64,000 bases of DNA from Adiantum capillus-veneris (Eukaryota; Streptophyta; Polypodiopsida; Polypodiales; Pteridaceae). The notes under the pieces were generated by a model, which worked only from the letters and a program-made list of their open reading frames with translations, was not told the DNA's origin and searched no databases. Position 1 is the first letter of the stretch. The number at the start of each line of letters is the position of its first letter. The stretch is taken from the NCBI GenBank assembly GCA_014529385.2, contig CM043943.1, positions 154,475,092-154,539,091 of the forward strand, in the 5' to 3' direction. The position numbers and the translations under genes were made by a program. Of the stretch, positions 35,262 to 47,351 are shown piece after piece.

Positions 35262-38200
35262 CTGGTATCAGAGCTCAGAGAGGAGGAGCCATGGAGGAAG
35301 GGGGAAGGAGATCGATTATGACGTCCTTGGTCTCTTGTCTACCTCTCTCTCTCGATCTCTTTTGCAAGGCATCCATCTCAATCTCTCTCGTAGCCATGGC
35401 AAAATTCGTGCATGGAATTGCATGCGATTGCATGTCTCTTCTCCGATGAGGGAGGCATGGAAGCCCAAGAAGCAAGCACCGTGTGCTGCTATCCCAAGTC
35501 GGGGGAGGAAAAACCGCAGCCCTCAGGACCGTGGGTAGCAACCCTAAGTCAGAGAACATGCGGATTTTTGACAGGAGCGAAACCAAGTGAGCTTGGGCTT
35601 GACAGAAGTGCCTCGGCATACTAACGAGTTCATGTTGCTATAGCGCAGCCAGAAAACTTCCATAGCGTGACCCCTCATCCATTTCGCCATTGCGCATGCA
35701 GCAATGTTCTGCACAGGTTAATTACCATTGTTTTTTTTTCATACTTGGCCAATTCCAAACATGTTTTGGTCCTTTAAATTGTTTAAGGGCATGAGCCCAC
35801 CCCGGCCTATGCTCATTCAAGGCAAGATACCAAAGAAAATCTGCAAGTACAAGGCCTCGGCAAAGCGCAGGTTGCAGGTCACTCACGCAAGTTGGAGCTT
35901 CTAGAAATTCTTCAAATTAATTTTTGGAAATCTGCCATTTAGGAAATAGCAAGGCCGTATTTTTGGTAGCGACATGAACGTCTTCGTAGGGTTCTCGGTA
36001 GTCAAGCACAGCTTGAGACTTAGCAAGGGTGTCGTCAAGGGCGAGAGCTGCAACCTATCGGCAAGTGCTGAAAGGCTTCTCCGTAAGCTTGGCTGCGGTT
36101 TGGGGTCCATGAACACACTGACTGACAGGTCGAATTGCATGATTAACCAGGTATGCAATAGTTTTTGTTTTGGGTTTGATGACGTTTTCAAACATGCTAT
36201 GTAGCTATTGTATGCAGGCACAAGCCCGACCTGTGACGTTCCGTACACATTCTACTTTTTTTGACTGCTTTGTTTGAAAAGACCAACTGTTTGGTTGAGG
36301 GATCAACCAAACAGTTGAGGGATCAACATCTAGCATGGCTTGAGTACACAATACTTTGACAACCCACGTTCGTCGGAGGTTGAAGGTTGATACAAAGGAA
36401 ACTAAGGCAGGGCCTGTGACATATCCGATTACGGTATTCGGCAAGGCCGATCGGTAAGTATAATTTCAACTAACTGTCTACCATCAAAAACATTTAGGGA
36501 GCAAGGCTCCCTATAGCGACACTCCAACTAAACCGATTTGTGTCTTACGTCGGTTGTTAATTTTTGATCTCTCCTCGTTGTGCTATCTTGAGGTGGAGAA
36601 AAGTAAGATTTTTGGGAGCACGGCTCCATGCATTGGATGCATACTCGTTTCCAAGCCATTACAGCTTGCTAGGGAGCATGCAATATAGGTACATGAAGCA
36701 TCATGAAAAAAAAAACAAACATGGACATCCATAGCTATGAGCTGAATTCCATGTCGACCACGACATGAATTTTCACTGCGCTAACTTGCCAAGCAAAGGT
36801 TGCTTCGATCAAGCAGGTTTTGACAATCACTGACATTTGATAGCTCAGTTGTAGATGATATCTTTCTCACTATCGGGCAATGTTACGATTCTCAATCAGT
36901 AGCAAATTTTGGCAAGGCCGTTTCCTTATGCCATTTTGACAAGGTCAATCTTTTTCTGCTCGGATGTATGTATGTTACCAAGTGCATCTGTTAGCTATGA
37001 ACACTCAGGTTACATTCTTGTCTCATCCATTTGATGAACTTATGTGAAGCAAGGCTTCTATTTATGCATCTGCATATCCCATGTTCGGCTTATGCTATGA
37101 GCATACAAATTTGGGACGGACTTGACAATATGCTTGCAGGCTATTTCATTACGTGACAGGTGAGTGGATATGATACAAGGGACGTATCTGTACATACAAC
37201 AACTCCCACTCCTGCAGCAGATATGGCTATGCGCCATTTTTAAGCGAGTTTTATTCCACGGGATTTCAAGACAATTGGTTACAACGGGATGACCAGGTTA
37301 GACAATTTTAAGTTTTGCTTATTTTTTCATGTTTTCACATTTATTTTGGACAGTTTTATGTGAAGCCAGCAAGACACTTTTTGGCTCTCATGTTTGCGGT
37401 CATCACTCTCGGAGAGGGCTTACAATTTTGCATGCAAGGCATGCTAGCTAGGTGGATTCAATTCTACTGCCTCGTGAATTACGCTTCCATTATCACACTC
37501 GCAACTCTGTCAAGGACACGATAAGTGATAGATTGTTTAGCATAATTTTTGGTGGCTGTAAACACACAACAACACTAAAAGGAACCTAAAAATAAGACTT
37601 ATATCAAAGGCAAAGCGCCCTATTTAAGTCATTCTCTTATCGTCACAACCGCTACAAGATCGATGGGTCAAGATGTGACTTTTGTTTTTTGTTACCTCTC
37701 TCGAGGAGAGTGTTATACAGCCAGAATGTTGAATGCGTATAGGATAAGCTGCACGCTACGCATAAGATGCACACGAGCATGGACACAACATATACAAAGT
37801 CGTCACTTAAGGAAAGTTCCTCAGTCCAACATTCTCTCTCTCTCTCTCTCTCTCTTTCTTATTTCTCTCAAAGAATAAAGTAAACTTTTTAAGAATCTTT
37901 TGATACATGTTTTGCTCGCAAATCAGCATGAGCGAAGGTGCTAAAAATCTGAGCTAGAAATTGGGCAAGACGCCCTCTACATTAGTCTTCATCGTTTCGT
38001 CGATTGGACACTAATTGACATCTGGGCTATGAGCCACACACGCTGGCTAAGAGTCATTGTTATATCTCGGGTACGACCCAACTGTTGACATTCCTTGGGT
38101 GATTGTTCTTCAGATCGAACAGATCTGCCTAGTGGAATACACATCGAACATCTCGACGTTAATGGACAAGCAAGTGTCTTGTCATTACGGATATTTAGGG

Positions 38201-40000
38201 TGTCATTTTTGCACTACATGTTTTTAGTGCGCAGCTCAAGTTGAGTTTTTGATAATCTTAAACTCACATGAGTTGATCTATACCACAGAGTCTAGAGGCA
38301 CAAACCAGCATGGCTCTTCCTACGAGCTAGACATCTCACTTGTGTGGATCTCCTGCTCTCTCTATAGCACTATGAGTGTCTATAGACGCATTGTTTTGGG
38401 GTAAGACCCCACGGGTGCTTACTAAATCACCCCATAGCCATTGAGGATCACAATTTGATCTATTTCCATTATACTTTCAAGGAAGGAATTCTGCAATCTA
38501 CCACTCGGTAGCGGAAAAATTCAACTTTTCAAGTTGATTCTCATCATTCTGTACACGGCTAACTATGTTGGTTACCGTTACCTGCTAGTTGAACAGTTCT
38601 ACACAGGGTATTACCAAGGGGTTTGACTACGTAGATTCTACCCAACGGGTTGGGATTACAAAGGCAACACCCAAGGTTTCCAGTGCAATGTTGCTGGATT
38701 TTTTCACAGGTGGGAGATGTGCTCCTGTGCATTTGAATACGGGTAACTGAAGTTTCAGTTCAATCCCCAAGGCCATGCCAAGGGCATGTCGGAACAAGTA
38801 TTTTGGGCCGTAGTGTCCAATGTACATAATGCTTTTATGAACCCACTTGTCGGATTCGATTTGGCACATGTTGTCACATGGGATACAACATGGTCTAGGG
38901 ACTGAAGGAGTTCAGTTTAGCCAGTGTGGAGCAAGGATAATGAGGGTCCCTCTCACTCCCGTCGTAGAGTGTTTGCAATTAACTCCACGCACAAGTACAT
39001 CTTGTACTTGAAGAATGTTCTTTTTTAGACATTCTTACATGAGACATATTCCACATGTGGAGGATATGAGTCTCTGGGACTGACACAGGTGCCCACTATT
39101 TCAAATATGTGTCACGACAAAGTCCCTAAGTGCTAGTCCAATCAGTTTTCTAGACCATTTTTTGCACAACGTATCAGGAGCAATTTCAATGGCAAAAAAT
39201 TGTCGGATACTTAGAATGACTTGTTAAGGTACAAGTACTACTAAACAACATTACAGATGGTTGTTTATACATATAGCAAATGAAAAAGTTTCATTGTTTG
39301 TACCTAGAAGTGATCACTGTTTCACCTTCTATTATGGTTCACACGTTTCAACAAAGCTTGCAAAAGATTGCAAATGAAAGTATTTAGTTTCTTTTCAGAA
39401 CTATTTACATTCCTGATAATTTGTGCTAGCCGCATCACATTTGCCATAAGTATTGGCAAGAATTACCATGGATATACAGGTTCGGATCTGTTTTTTGCTA
39501 AATGCATGCACACTAGGTGTTATGGGCCCTAGTGTTTAGCAAAGGCTGATTTGGAACGGCATGCATATTCCTCAAGTTGTTGCTTATGAAGCATTTTACA
39601 CTCTAAGTGCAATATCTCTATGAGATTACTTTTTAGGTCTACCAATCACCAATAGAGGTCATGGCTCGGTTTGGATGCTTGTAGATTTTTCAAGTTAACC
39701 ACGAGGGTTATTCATTCCATTGTTGATTATTCAGCAATGTGGTACGATATTGTTATCCCATTTACCAGCCATCTGGAAAGTCTGGCTGTAAACCGTGGGA
39801 AAAACACACTTCAGTACTGTCAGTTATCCAAGGGGATAGGCAGATTACAAAGAGTAATCTTGTGCTGAAGGATATGAAAAGTGCGTACGTTAGCACCAAG
39901 CGATCCAATCAGTAAGCATTTATTGCTCTACTTGGAGTTTGCTTACCATAAGTCAAAGCATGTTTGCGACTAGGTAGATGATTATCTATCTTGTTTCTAG
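35262..40000. other. Long non-coding stretch, probably the inside of element G
   Basis: About 4.7 kb without a supported gene, between the G primer site and the resumption of the F gag. Frames here are short and match nothing I know. The word GCAAGGC recurs at least seven times between 35.1 and 37.1 kb. A large non-coding retrotransposon derivative is possible but unproven. Confidence 0.4.
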
Positions 40001-41665
40001 GCTTCAACAAGCCCTGGGCAACCCATCCCTCCAAGGTGAAGTGCTACAACAATTGCGCACCCATGGTATTCTCCCCACCACCAAGAAGAGAGAGTACCTA
40101 GGAAAGCTCCTGGTGTGACTTCCAAAAGAGGACTCTCTCCGATAAGGGAAGAAGAGGAGGATCCATACGAAGGGCTAAAAAATTTACTACTTGATGACAC
40201 ATCTCCCTCTCAAAGGAGAAACCAAGTTTCAACAGTAGATCCCTCACCGAAAGAACGAGAAAGAAGTGAGTCTCCTGCCACCTCGGTGAAGATGGCTCCA
40301 CGAAGATGGCAGGCAAAGCACTCTCCAACACCCCCTAAACGGAGAAGACCATCGCATACTTCTCTACACCATAATTCAAAGAGGGAAGAGAGAAAACAAG
40401 AGAAGAAAAAGGCGAGAAAGAGGTCACCCTCTTCTCCTTCTTCCTCATCCTCATCCTCGTTTGAAGAAAGTGATGGTGCAGACAAGGAGGAACAAGGGAA
40501 GAAAAAGGCGAGAAAGATGTCACCCTCTCCTCCATCCTCCTCATACTCTTCCTCTGCCTAAGAAAGTGATGGTGCAACTCTTGAACCACCTAAAAGAAGA
40601 GGCCATAGGAAATCCTATGCCGCCTGGAAGAGGTCGTCCAAGCTCAAAAAGTTCAACGAGGGAGAAAAGAGCATCTCTTTCCTTACCTACGATGGCACTT
40701 TTGGTGCTACAGACAAAGTCTTGGCCTTTATTCAACAATTCGATGCGGCGTTTGGCGATAAGGGCTTCACGGAGTCCTCTAAGCTACATCATGTAGCCAT
40801 GCATTTTCAAAAGTTCGTCAGGCAATGGTGGTCTAGCCTACCAATTGTGAAGCTCCATGAACATAGAAAGATTTAAGAGCTTTCATCATGAAGCAGTTTT
40901 TGGCTACTGATGCCAAAGACAAAGTACTCACCGAATGGCAAAGCTTGAAGCTCTCTCCCTACGAATCTATTCACAAATATGTAGACAAGTTTTGGGATTT
41001 ACATCTCAAAGCCACTGTCTTCAAAAAGATGGATTTTGGAGAGAAAAAACAACAATTTTGGAGAGCAAAAACCAAAATTTTGTGCGGGTTTAACTGAGGA
41101 TATGGCGGAGTATGTTAACTCCCAAAGGCTACGCATCATATCTGCGGTCATACTTATGGTGGCTTCAAGAATCAACTTCCAACAAGGGGCTAATAGAAAT
41201 CTAAATTCCAAAGAAAACAAGGACCGTAACGAGTCTAAGGGGAAGGACAACGTCCAAAAGTCTCCCAAAGGCAACGCCAACAACAACAAAGCTAAGAAGA
41301 AGGGAGTTTATAAAGGGAAAAATAAACTCTCTCCTGAAGAGCTAGAGCGTTATCGGAAAGATAACCGTTGTTTCAAGTGTGGGGAGCAAGGGCATGCCTA
41401 TCATGCTTGCCCCCACAAGAATACATGTAATGAGCCTCCTAGAGCTACCTTGGTTGAAATTCAAGAAGAGGATGCTCATCACAAAGGATCTCCTCTATGC
41501 CATGCTTGGGGAAAGGTAAGAGAACATGATGCTTTTATTCTCTTTGACCCTAGTTCTACTCACAATTTCATATCCACAGAGTTGGCCACCAAGCTAGGCA
41601 TCCAAGCCTATGAGAAGGGAGATATCCTACGTGCCGATGGTGCTTTCAAGGGACAAGAAGCCTAA
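40000..41665 (+). pseudogene. Element F gag (Ty3/gypsy) with zinc knuckle, and protease start
   Basis: Coding resumes with QALGNPSLQGEVLQQL (about 40010). After a frameshift near 40105 comes a Lys/Arg/Ser-rich region with a 99-bp internal repeat (KKARK.SPS...SSSS). A Ty3-type capsid follows: WKRSSKLKKFNEGE, FIQQFDAAF and VRQWWSSL (about 40660-40840). A CCHC knuckle CFKCGEQGHAYHAC lies at about 41371-41412, and the protease has ILFDPSSTHNFIS (about 41536). Stops stand at 40559, about 40874 and 41663. Confidence 0.8.
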
Positions 41666-42500
41666 GTCACTCCCTTAACTGGGAAATTGAGGCTCCGTGT
41701 CCAAAGATATGTGGACAAGGAGGATTTCTTCATCTCTCCTCTCAAGCATGAGGATGTAATCCTAGGGGCACCATGGTTTGATCGCATGGTTGCCAATGTT
41801 AAATTCCCTGAAAGGCAAATCTACTTTAGGTTCAGGGGAAAAAGATATGTACTTAGATGCTAAGGAGTTGGGTAGTACCATACCCCTTGTACATAAGCAA
41901 GCTTTAAATAAGTCAATAAAGAGATCTATTTCAACGTACATGATTTTTGTTAAACATTCTCAAAATGAACCTAATGCTTTAGCAAAAGAAAATATAAACA
42001 ATCAAAAGGAACTAGAGCTATCCAATTTCCTCAAGGGGTATCCAAGATGTTTTTATTGACGACATCTATTGTGAACTACCTCCCAAACGAGGGAATGATG
42101 ACCATGCAATTGAACTTCTTCCAGGAAGCTCACCGCCTAAGAAACCTCCTTATCGAGTTTCTCAAGCTCAACAAGAGGAGATTATGCGGCAAGTGCATGA
42201 GCTGGTTGAGAACTGCATGGTTAGGCCTAGCTCATCTCCATTGTGTTCACCAGTGTTATTAGTGCAAAAGAAAAGTGGCACATATCGTATGTGTGTCGAC
42301 TATAGAGCACTAAATAGGATCACTATCAAGAATAGGTTTCCCGTTCCACGGGTAGAAGACCTATTTGATAAGCTACAAGGGTCGACCTACTTCAGTAGGT
42401 TTGATTTAAAAGTGGCTACCATCAAATAAGGATACCGCTTGATGGAGAAGCTATTCAGGTCTCACCGAACCTTTACTAGAGTGTTATTTAATGATATAAT
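41666..42500 (+). pseudogene. Element F protease end and N-terminal reverse transcriptase
   Basis: The retropepsin end (VILGAPWFDR, about 41757) is followed by a linker and the RT entry: VHELVENCMVRPSSSPLCSPVLLVQKK and RMCVDYRALNRITIKNRFPVP (about 42230-42350), then FDLK. The RT stops being recognisable at about 42430, well before the YLDD box. The inverted LTR begins at 42501. Palm, RNase H and integrase of this copy are missing. Confidence 0.8.
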
Positions 42501-44014
42501 TGTAGCATTTAATGATCTAGTAACTTGTGTGTAGCGGAAAATAACATAAACATAGTGAGCATTTCATTAAGAATAGATTCTTAATGAGCATAGAAAGAGT
42601 GCTTGGATGGAGAGAGCAAAAAAAGCATAACACCTAGTTAGATAGGCATGAACAATACTTCAAAAAGAGAGAGAAATTAAGCTATTGACAACAGTTGAGG
42701 ACCGGATTTACATGGAGCCGGTCCCCCCCTCCAAAAGGCTTTGTATTATAGGTTTCCCCCATCAAGGGAGACATTTTACAATACAATACTTTGTGCTCCT
42801 CCAATAAATTGATGGTGCAATGAAGATGGAATCTTCAAGCACCAAGCTTACACTTGAAAACACAACATCAATTTCCTCACGGTCTCAGACCCAAGACCTC
42901 ATACACCTTCGAAGATGGTGAGAGCTAGCGGGCTATGAGAGTAGATCGAGAGGAAGAAGGAGTATTCTTGTGAGAAAGAAGTATGTCTCCTCACATAATC
43001 ACTCTTAATAGCTTAGCATAGCTTAGTAATTAGCATGGTAGAGGAGATGAGCATGCATATGAGCTTGTATCTTGGTTGGATTTGCATCACAAAGCCAAGA
43101 GTAGTTTGTGTAGGCCTCCCTTGTCACAAGCTTGGAGTAGATGATGATCTTTTCATTAAAGCGTGAGAAGAATCTTCTTTACTTCACACATGAGCTTGTG
43201 TGTGTGTGTGTGTTTGTGTGTGTGTGATAATGCCTTGCAAAAATCAGCCCCCTCTCTCTCTCTCTTGGTCGACCACTCTTGCTATTTGCTTATGCTGGCA
43301 TCCTATTGGCCCCTGCAAAGCTTAGCCAATGACAATTAAGAAGCATAAGTGATAGCCTGGCCTATAGGAATTAGGTAAGCCATTGGGCTGTTGAATGCTC
43401 ATTGGACCCCTTGGGAGACTGTCCAATAGTCTTCTAGAGAGCTTAATTTCTATTGGTTCTTTTATCAAGTGTTTTTAAATGAATTAAACTAAATTTACTC
43501 TAGCCTAATTCTCATTGGTCCACCTCTATGGCCATCCAATAGGATTTGAATGCACCTTTGGGGCAACTGGGCTAGGAAGTTGACATATGTCCACTATGCC
43601 CTTTGTGTAAAGGGAGCTTGGAAGAGCGTGTGTGTGTTTCTCTCTCATCCCCTACAAATATGGCTCGTCGCCTCCTGGATAGGTATGTGGGAAGACTTTT
43701 GACTTTTGAGTCTTCCCACAAGCATCCAAATTTCCCTAAGGTGAAGATTTCATTTAATTTTGGAACCTTAGAATTTTGGAAGTCTTAATGGGCTGAACCT
43801 TAGGGTCTTTGAAGCCCATTGATGCACATTTCTCTTTTGCAGATGGACCCCCCTTTGGATCCCTATTTTCCCTCCTTTGGATCCCTACCGTGACTGGTCT
43901 GCTAGCCTAACCAATATTCTAGCTTTTTGTCCTGTGGTACTTCCCTATATTAAATGATTAGTTTAACATGAGAGAATCATTTAGGAGAATTATGTATTAG
44001 TTCTTATGATATTA
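42501..44014 (-). repeat. LTR of a second chromovirus-like element (F'), minus orientation
   Basis: About 1.51 kb, the inverted counterpart of the F LTR. Its 3' end (minus) GCTACA abuts the truncated RT of F at 42500. It includes a (GT)n/(AC)n tract near 43198-43226 at the place corresponding to the AC tract near 33974 in F. Confidence 0.85.
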
Positions 44015-45155
44015 CCTCTCTCTTGAAATCACAGTCGTCCTCGACTATGAGGTAGAGAAGATAAAGCCTAGTCATTAGTCCGTTTGCTAGCGGGTAGAGG
44101 ATCCCTATTTTACCCTACGACATCATCCCAGAATGGATGACTAGTCCATTTGGTGCTTGAGAGTGTTAGCTGCCGCAAGCATGTCTGCACATTAGTCCGT
44201 ATCAATCTTCCATAGTAGAGTGTCAAGCTCTACTTGGTGTCCGCGGGAGACGTCGCCTCCGCAAACATGATCCTAAGCATGCATACTTCTTAACATTTGT
44301 GCACAATAAAGATAAAAAGAGAGTCTTATAGGATTTTTTTTTTCATTTAAACATTTTTACATTTGCTTACTCTAGGGAAGCATTGTAAGCATTGAGAAGG
44401 TTTAGGTTATCCTTTAATTGTATGCCTTGCATCCATCTAGCATCTTCAAAAGGATAGTTCTTAAACTTAATAAGATACCGTCGGATAATCTTACCGCCTC
44501 TCAATACCTTGTCTTCATGTCGAAGAATGGACTCGGGCTGCAACACCTCTTCTTGGTCATTGATCTCCGGTGGGTCTTCAATAGTTGGTAAGCATTGTAA
44601 GCATTGAGAAGGTTTAGGTTATCCTTTAATTGTATGCCTTGCATCCATCTAGCATCTTCAAAAGGATAGTTCTTAAACTTAATAAGATACCGTCGGATAA
44701 TCTTACCGCCTCTCAATACCTTGTCTTCATGTCGAAGAATGGACTCGGGCTGCAACACCTCTTCTTGGTCCTTGATCTCCGGTGGGTCTTCAATAGTTGG
44801 TTCTTAAGGTGGCTCTCCTTTGTAAGGCTTTAGTAGGCTCACATGGAAAGCATTGTGTATGAGCCAATGACTGGGCAACTTGAGTTGATAGGCCATCTCA
44901 TTGATTGGTCTAAGAATCTGGAAGGGACCATAGTACCTTTTTGCTAATTTAGCATAGTACTTTTGGTGTCTCATAGGATTCTTGCCCGTTGTGTGCCTTA
45001 ATCGAGCCTCCACATCAACGACATGCCTCCCACACACCATGATCCAGTTCACACATGAGCTAGCCCCCTTATACTCGATAGAGGTCGAGTAAAAGGGACT
45101 CCTTTTACTCCAACCCTCTACACCACTACCCATGCTCACCTCCCACATCACATAT
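44015..45155 (-). pseudogene. Gypsy integrase C-terminus and chromodomain of element F'
   Basis: On minus, 45151 to about 44810 encodes the integrase C-terminal GPY/F module: [21 protein letters not shown] and [13 protein letters not shown] chromodomain follows (PESILRHED, RRYLIKFKNYPFEDARWM, about 44760-44600), the mark of chromoviruses, which read histone marks to target insertion. The chromodomain segment is tandemly duplicated (212 bp, out of frame). The 3' UTR and purine tract AAGAGAGAGG (about 44016-44025) lead into the LTR. Everything upstream of the GPY/F module is missing. Confidence 0.85.
44379..44802 (-). repeat. 212-bp tandem duplication covering the chromodomain
   Basis: AGCATTGTAAGCATTGAG...CAATAGTTGGT occurs twice at a 212-bp offset, almost identical. 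The unit length is not a multiple of three. Confidence 0.92.
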
Positions 45156-45208
45156 TTGCTTCAAACATGAACCATTAGCTCTTTCCCACACACCAACCAC
45201 ACAGTCCA

Positions 45209-45214
45209 CCCCCC

Positions 45215-45245
<31 letters not shown>

Positions 45246-45248
45246 AAA
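45209..45248 (+). repeat. C27-A13 homopolymer junction
   Basis: About 27 C followed by about 13 A. Confidence 0.9.
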
Positions 45249-45249
45249 C

Positions 45250-46105
45250 AAACCATGCCACAGAATTGGGTGCATAGATATTTATCATCGGTTGTATGCA
45301 TAGAGAACGCTTGGGGAGATCACTGATCGAGAAGCTAGAATCCAGAGGATGATACTCATGTGCTAAAGACGGCGAGCTTTCGAGGAGGCACAAGATCTAG
45401 AGATATACTGCTTATTCATGAGCATGGACAGTGCCACAACATGGCGCACCCTTTTTGAGCCACGCTCGACTACTCCTATTGAGGACCCACAAGTATGGCA
45501 CGATTATGCAAAGAGACTCTATGAGGTACCAAACTAACCTTCGATTCCACAACCATCCAAACCTCGATCCACGAGCTCTTCTTTCTTCATAGCAGAGATG
45601 GTCAGAGAAGGCCACCTACTGCCTACAGCATCGCCGGTCTTCAGATCATATAGGATTACAAAGTGAGCACTTCATTTACGCAGCCATCACTATAGCCCCA
45701 TTGATTGCACATGTATTCAATTGGGCTATAGGGGAGGGCTTTCTAGAGGAGTGGACTTGGCACATCATTGTGCCAATCCACAAATTTGGGGACACCTTGG
45801 ACCCAGGGAATTACAGGAGTATCATGATTGGCCATACAATGGCTAAACTGTATGGGGCAGTACTTGAGGTTGTGCTCAATTCATATGGAGAAACTGAGGG
45901 CCTACGGGCCCCTAGCCAGGTAGGGTTCAGGCAAACCTTCTCCACCATCGAACACATCTACGTTTTGCACTTCCTCATTGATGGGGCAAAGCTGCAGAAG
46001 AAGAAGCTTTATTGTTGCTTTGTGGACTTCCGCAAAGCATTTGACATAGTCCCATGGGAGAGGCTCTTTCATACCAAAGGACTTGGAGATGTGTGGAAAT
46101 AGGTA
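45250..46105 (+). pseudogene. LINE reverse-transcriptase remnant, plus strand
   Basis: Pre-RT segment with FFIAEMVREGH (about 45580), then an open frame 45701-46102. It has VPIHKFGDTLDPGNYRSIMIG (finger motif), AKLYGAVLE, QVGFRQ and CCFVDFRKAFDIVPWERL, which carries the first catalytic Asp region. It is truncated before YADD. It is the same family as the minus LINE at 1.4-3.3 kb. Confidence 0.85.
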
Positions 46106-47116
46106 TGTTTGGGCACCTAGATACACGTGTACACCTATGCACCCTTGTGCATGCCTTGCATGTCTAAATAGGGACACTTTACTGTCAAAAGAAGAGCATG
46201 CCTCCATGTGCAAAACTTTTCTTAGTTGTACGTTGATTTTGAATGTTCAAAAAATGGTTACGCATAAACTTTTCAAAACAAACAATCAACCTTGTCGATT
46301 ATCAAATCGTTGAAAGAATTTTGAAGGTCTTCCCTCATGCTTCCCAAAGAGGTTGTAAGGTTGATCTGTTCATCACAAATAGAGATGCCAAGCCATAAAA
46401 GAATGCAACCTACTTACCGATATATATAGATGCGCTTTTCCATCAAAGAAAAGAACATGCACTTATTAAAGTCCATTAGATCACATGCCCAAAATGATTG
46501 CAAAAATGGGATTTGATAAAAAATTTAAGCCGTATTTTACATGGCTCTAATTGGGTTTGGAACAACCATGAAACCGCCAAATATGCTCCACTCATGAAGG
46601 TTTTACAGATTCTAAAAATATCAGTTCGATCCAATGGTTGGATTTTTTGCTAAATGTGGACAAAAATCAATACTCAAGTTGTGGCTGATGAGATCAAGGA
46701 CCCAACATACTTTCCAAGGTTCCATTTGAGGCCCGAAAGGGGAATTTATGATCAAAGCAGTTCACTTTTGTGCTTTTGGTGGAGTTTCTTGAAGTCCAAA
46801 ATGGGGGGGGGGGGGAGCTTGAAGTGCCACGTGGAAATACTTTAATCCCATATGCATTGTTGAGACTGAAGGTTGTGTGGTATATACAATATAGTTAGTC
46901 GTTGCTATGGGTATTGCTTGAAGAGGAAGCCCCTTGGGAGCTCCCTGGTGTGTTTGCTATGGTAGACCTCATCGTCTTGTCTGTCGCCTACCTATGCATC
47001 GGAACATGTTGCTGTGGATGCCCTTCATGATTGATGGTGTTGTTTGTTGGTAGCCCGTTTATACGTGTGTGGCCCCAATGGGCTGGCCCTCATGCATAAG
47101 GGAAGGCATGTGTGAT
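46106..47116. other. No gene seen
   Basis: About 1 kb of AT-rich DNA with a G14 run near 46803. No element signature recognised. Confidence 0.5.
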
Positions 47117-47121
47117 GTAAG

Positions 47122-47351
47122 TGTTGGAATTAGGGTTGTACGAAAACACACCCAGCTTGAAGAAGACGAAGGAAGCTCAAGGCACACAACAGAGAGTGTA
47201 TTACTTAGTGTGCACTGGAAAGATGCGATAGTTCTAGAGTGATGGGCGTATATACAATGCACGGGGGAAAAAACCTGCTAGTGAGGGAAAAAAATGCCCC
47301 GACGGTCCTAAGCGCGTTCACACACATCAGTACCACATGTATATGGTAACA
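47122..47351 (-). repeat. Copia C 3' LTR
   Basis: Plus strand TGTTGGAATTAGGG to ATGGTAACA, the reverse complement of the family LTR. The purine tract (minus CAGGGGGGATT) abuts it at 47352-47362. Confidence 0.92.

Noticed and set aside
37315-39868. Several 60-80 codon plus frames in the long non-coding stretch
   Set aside because: Short, unrelated to each other and without recognisable motifs; expected by chance.
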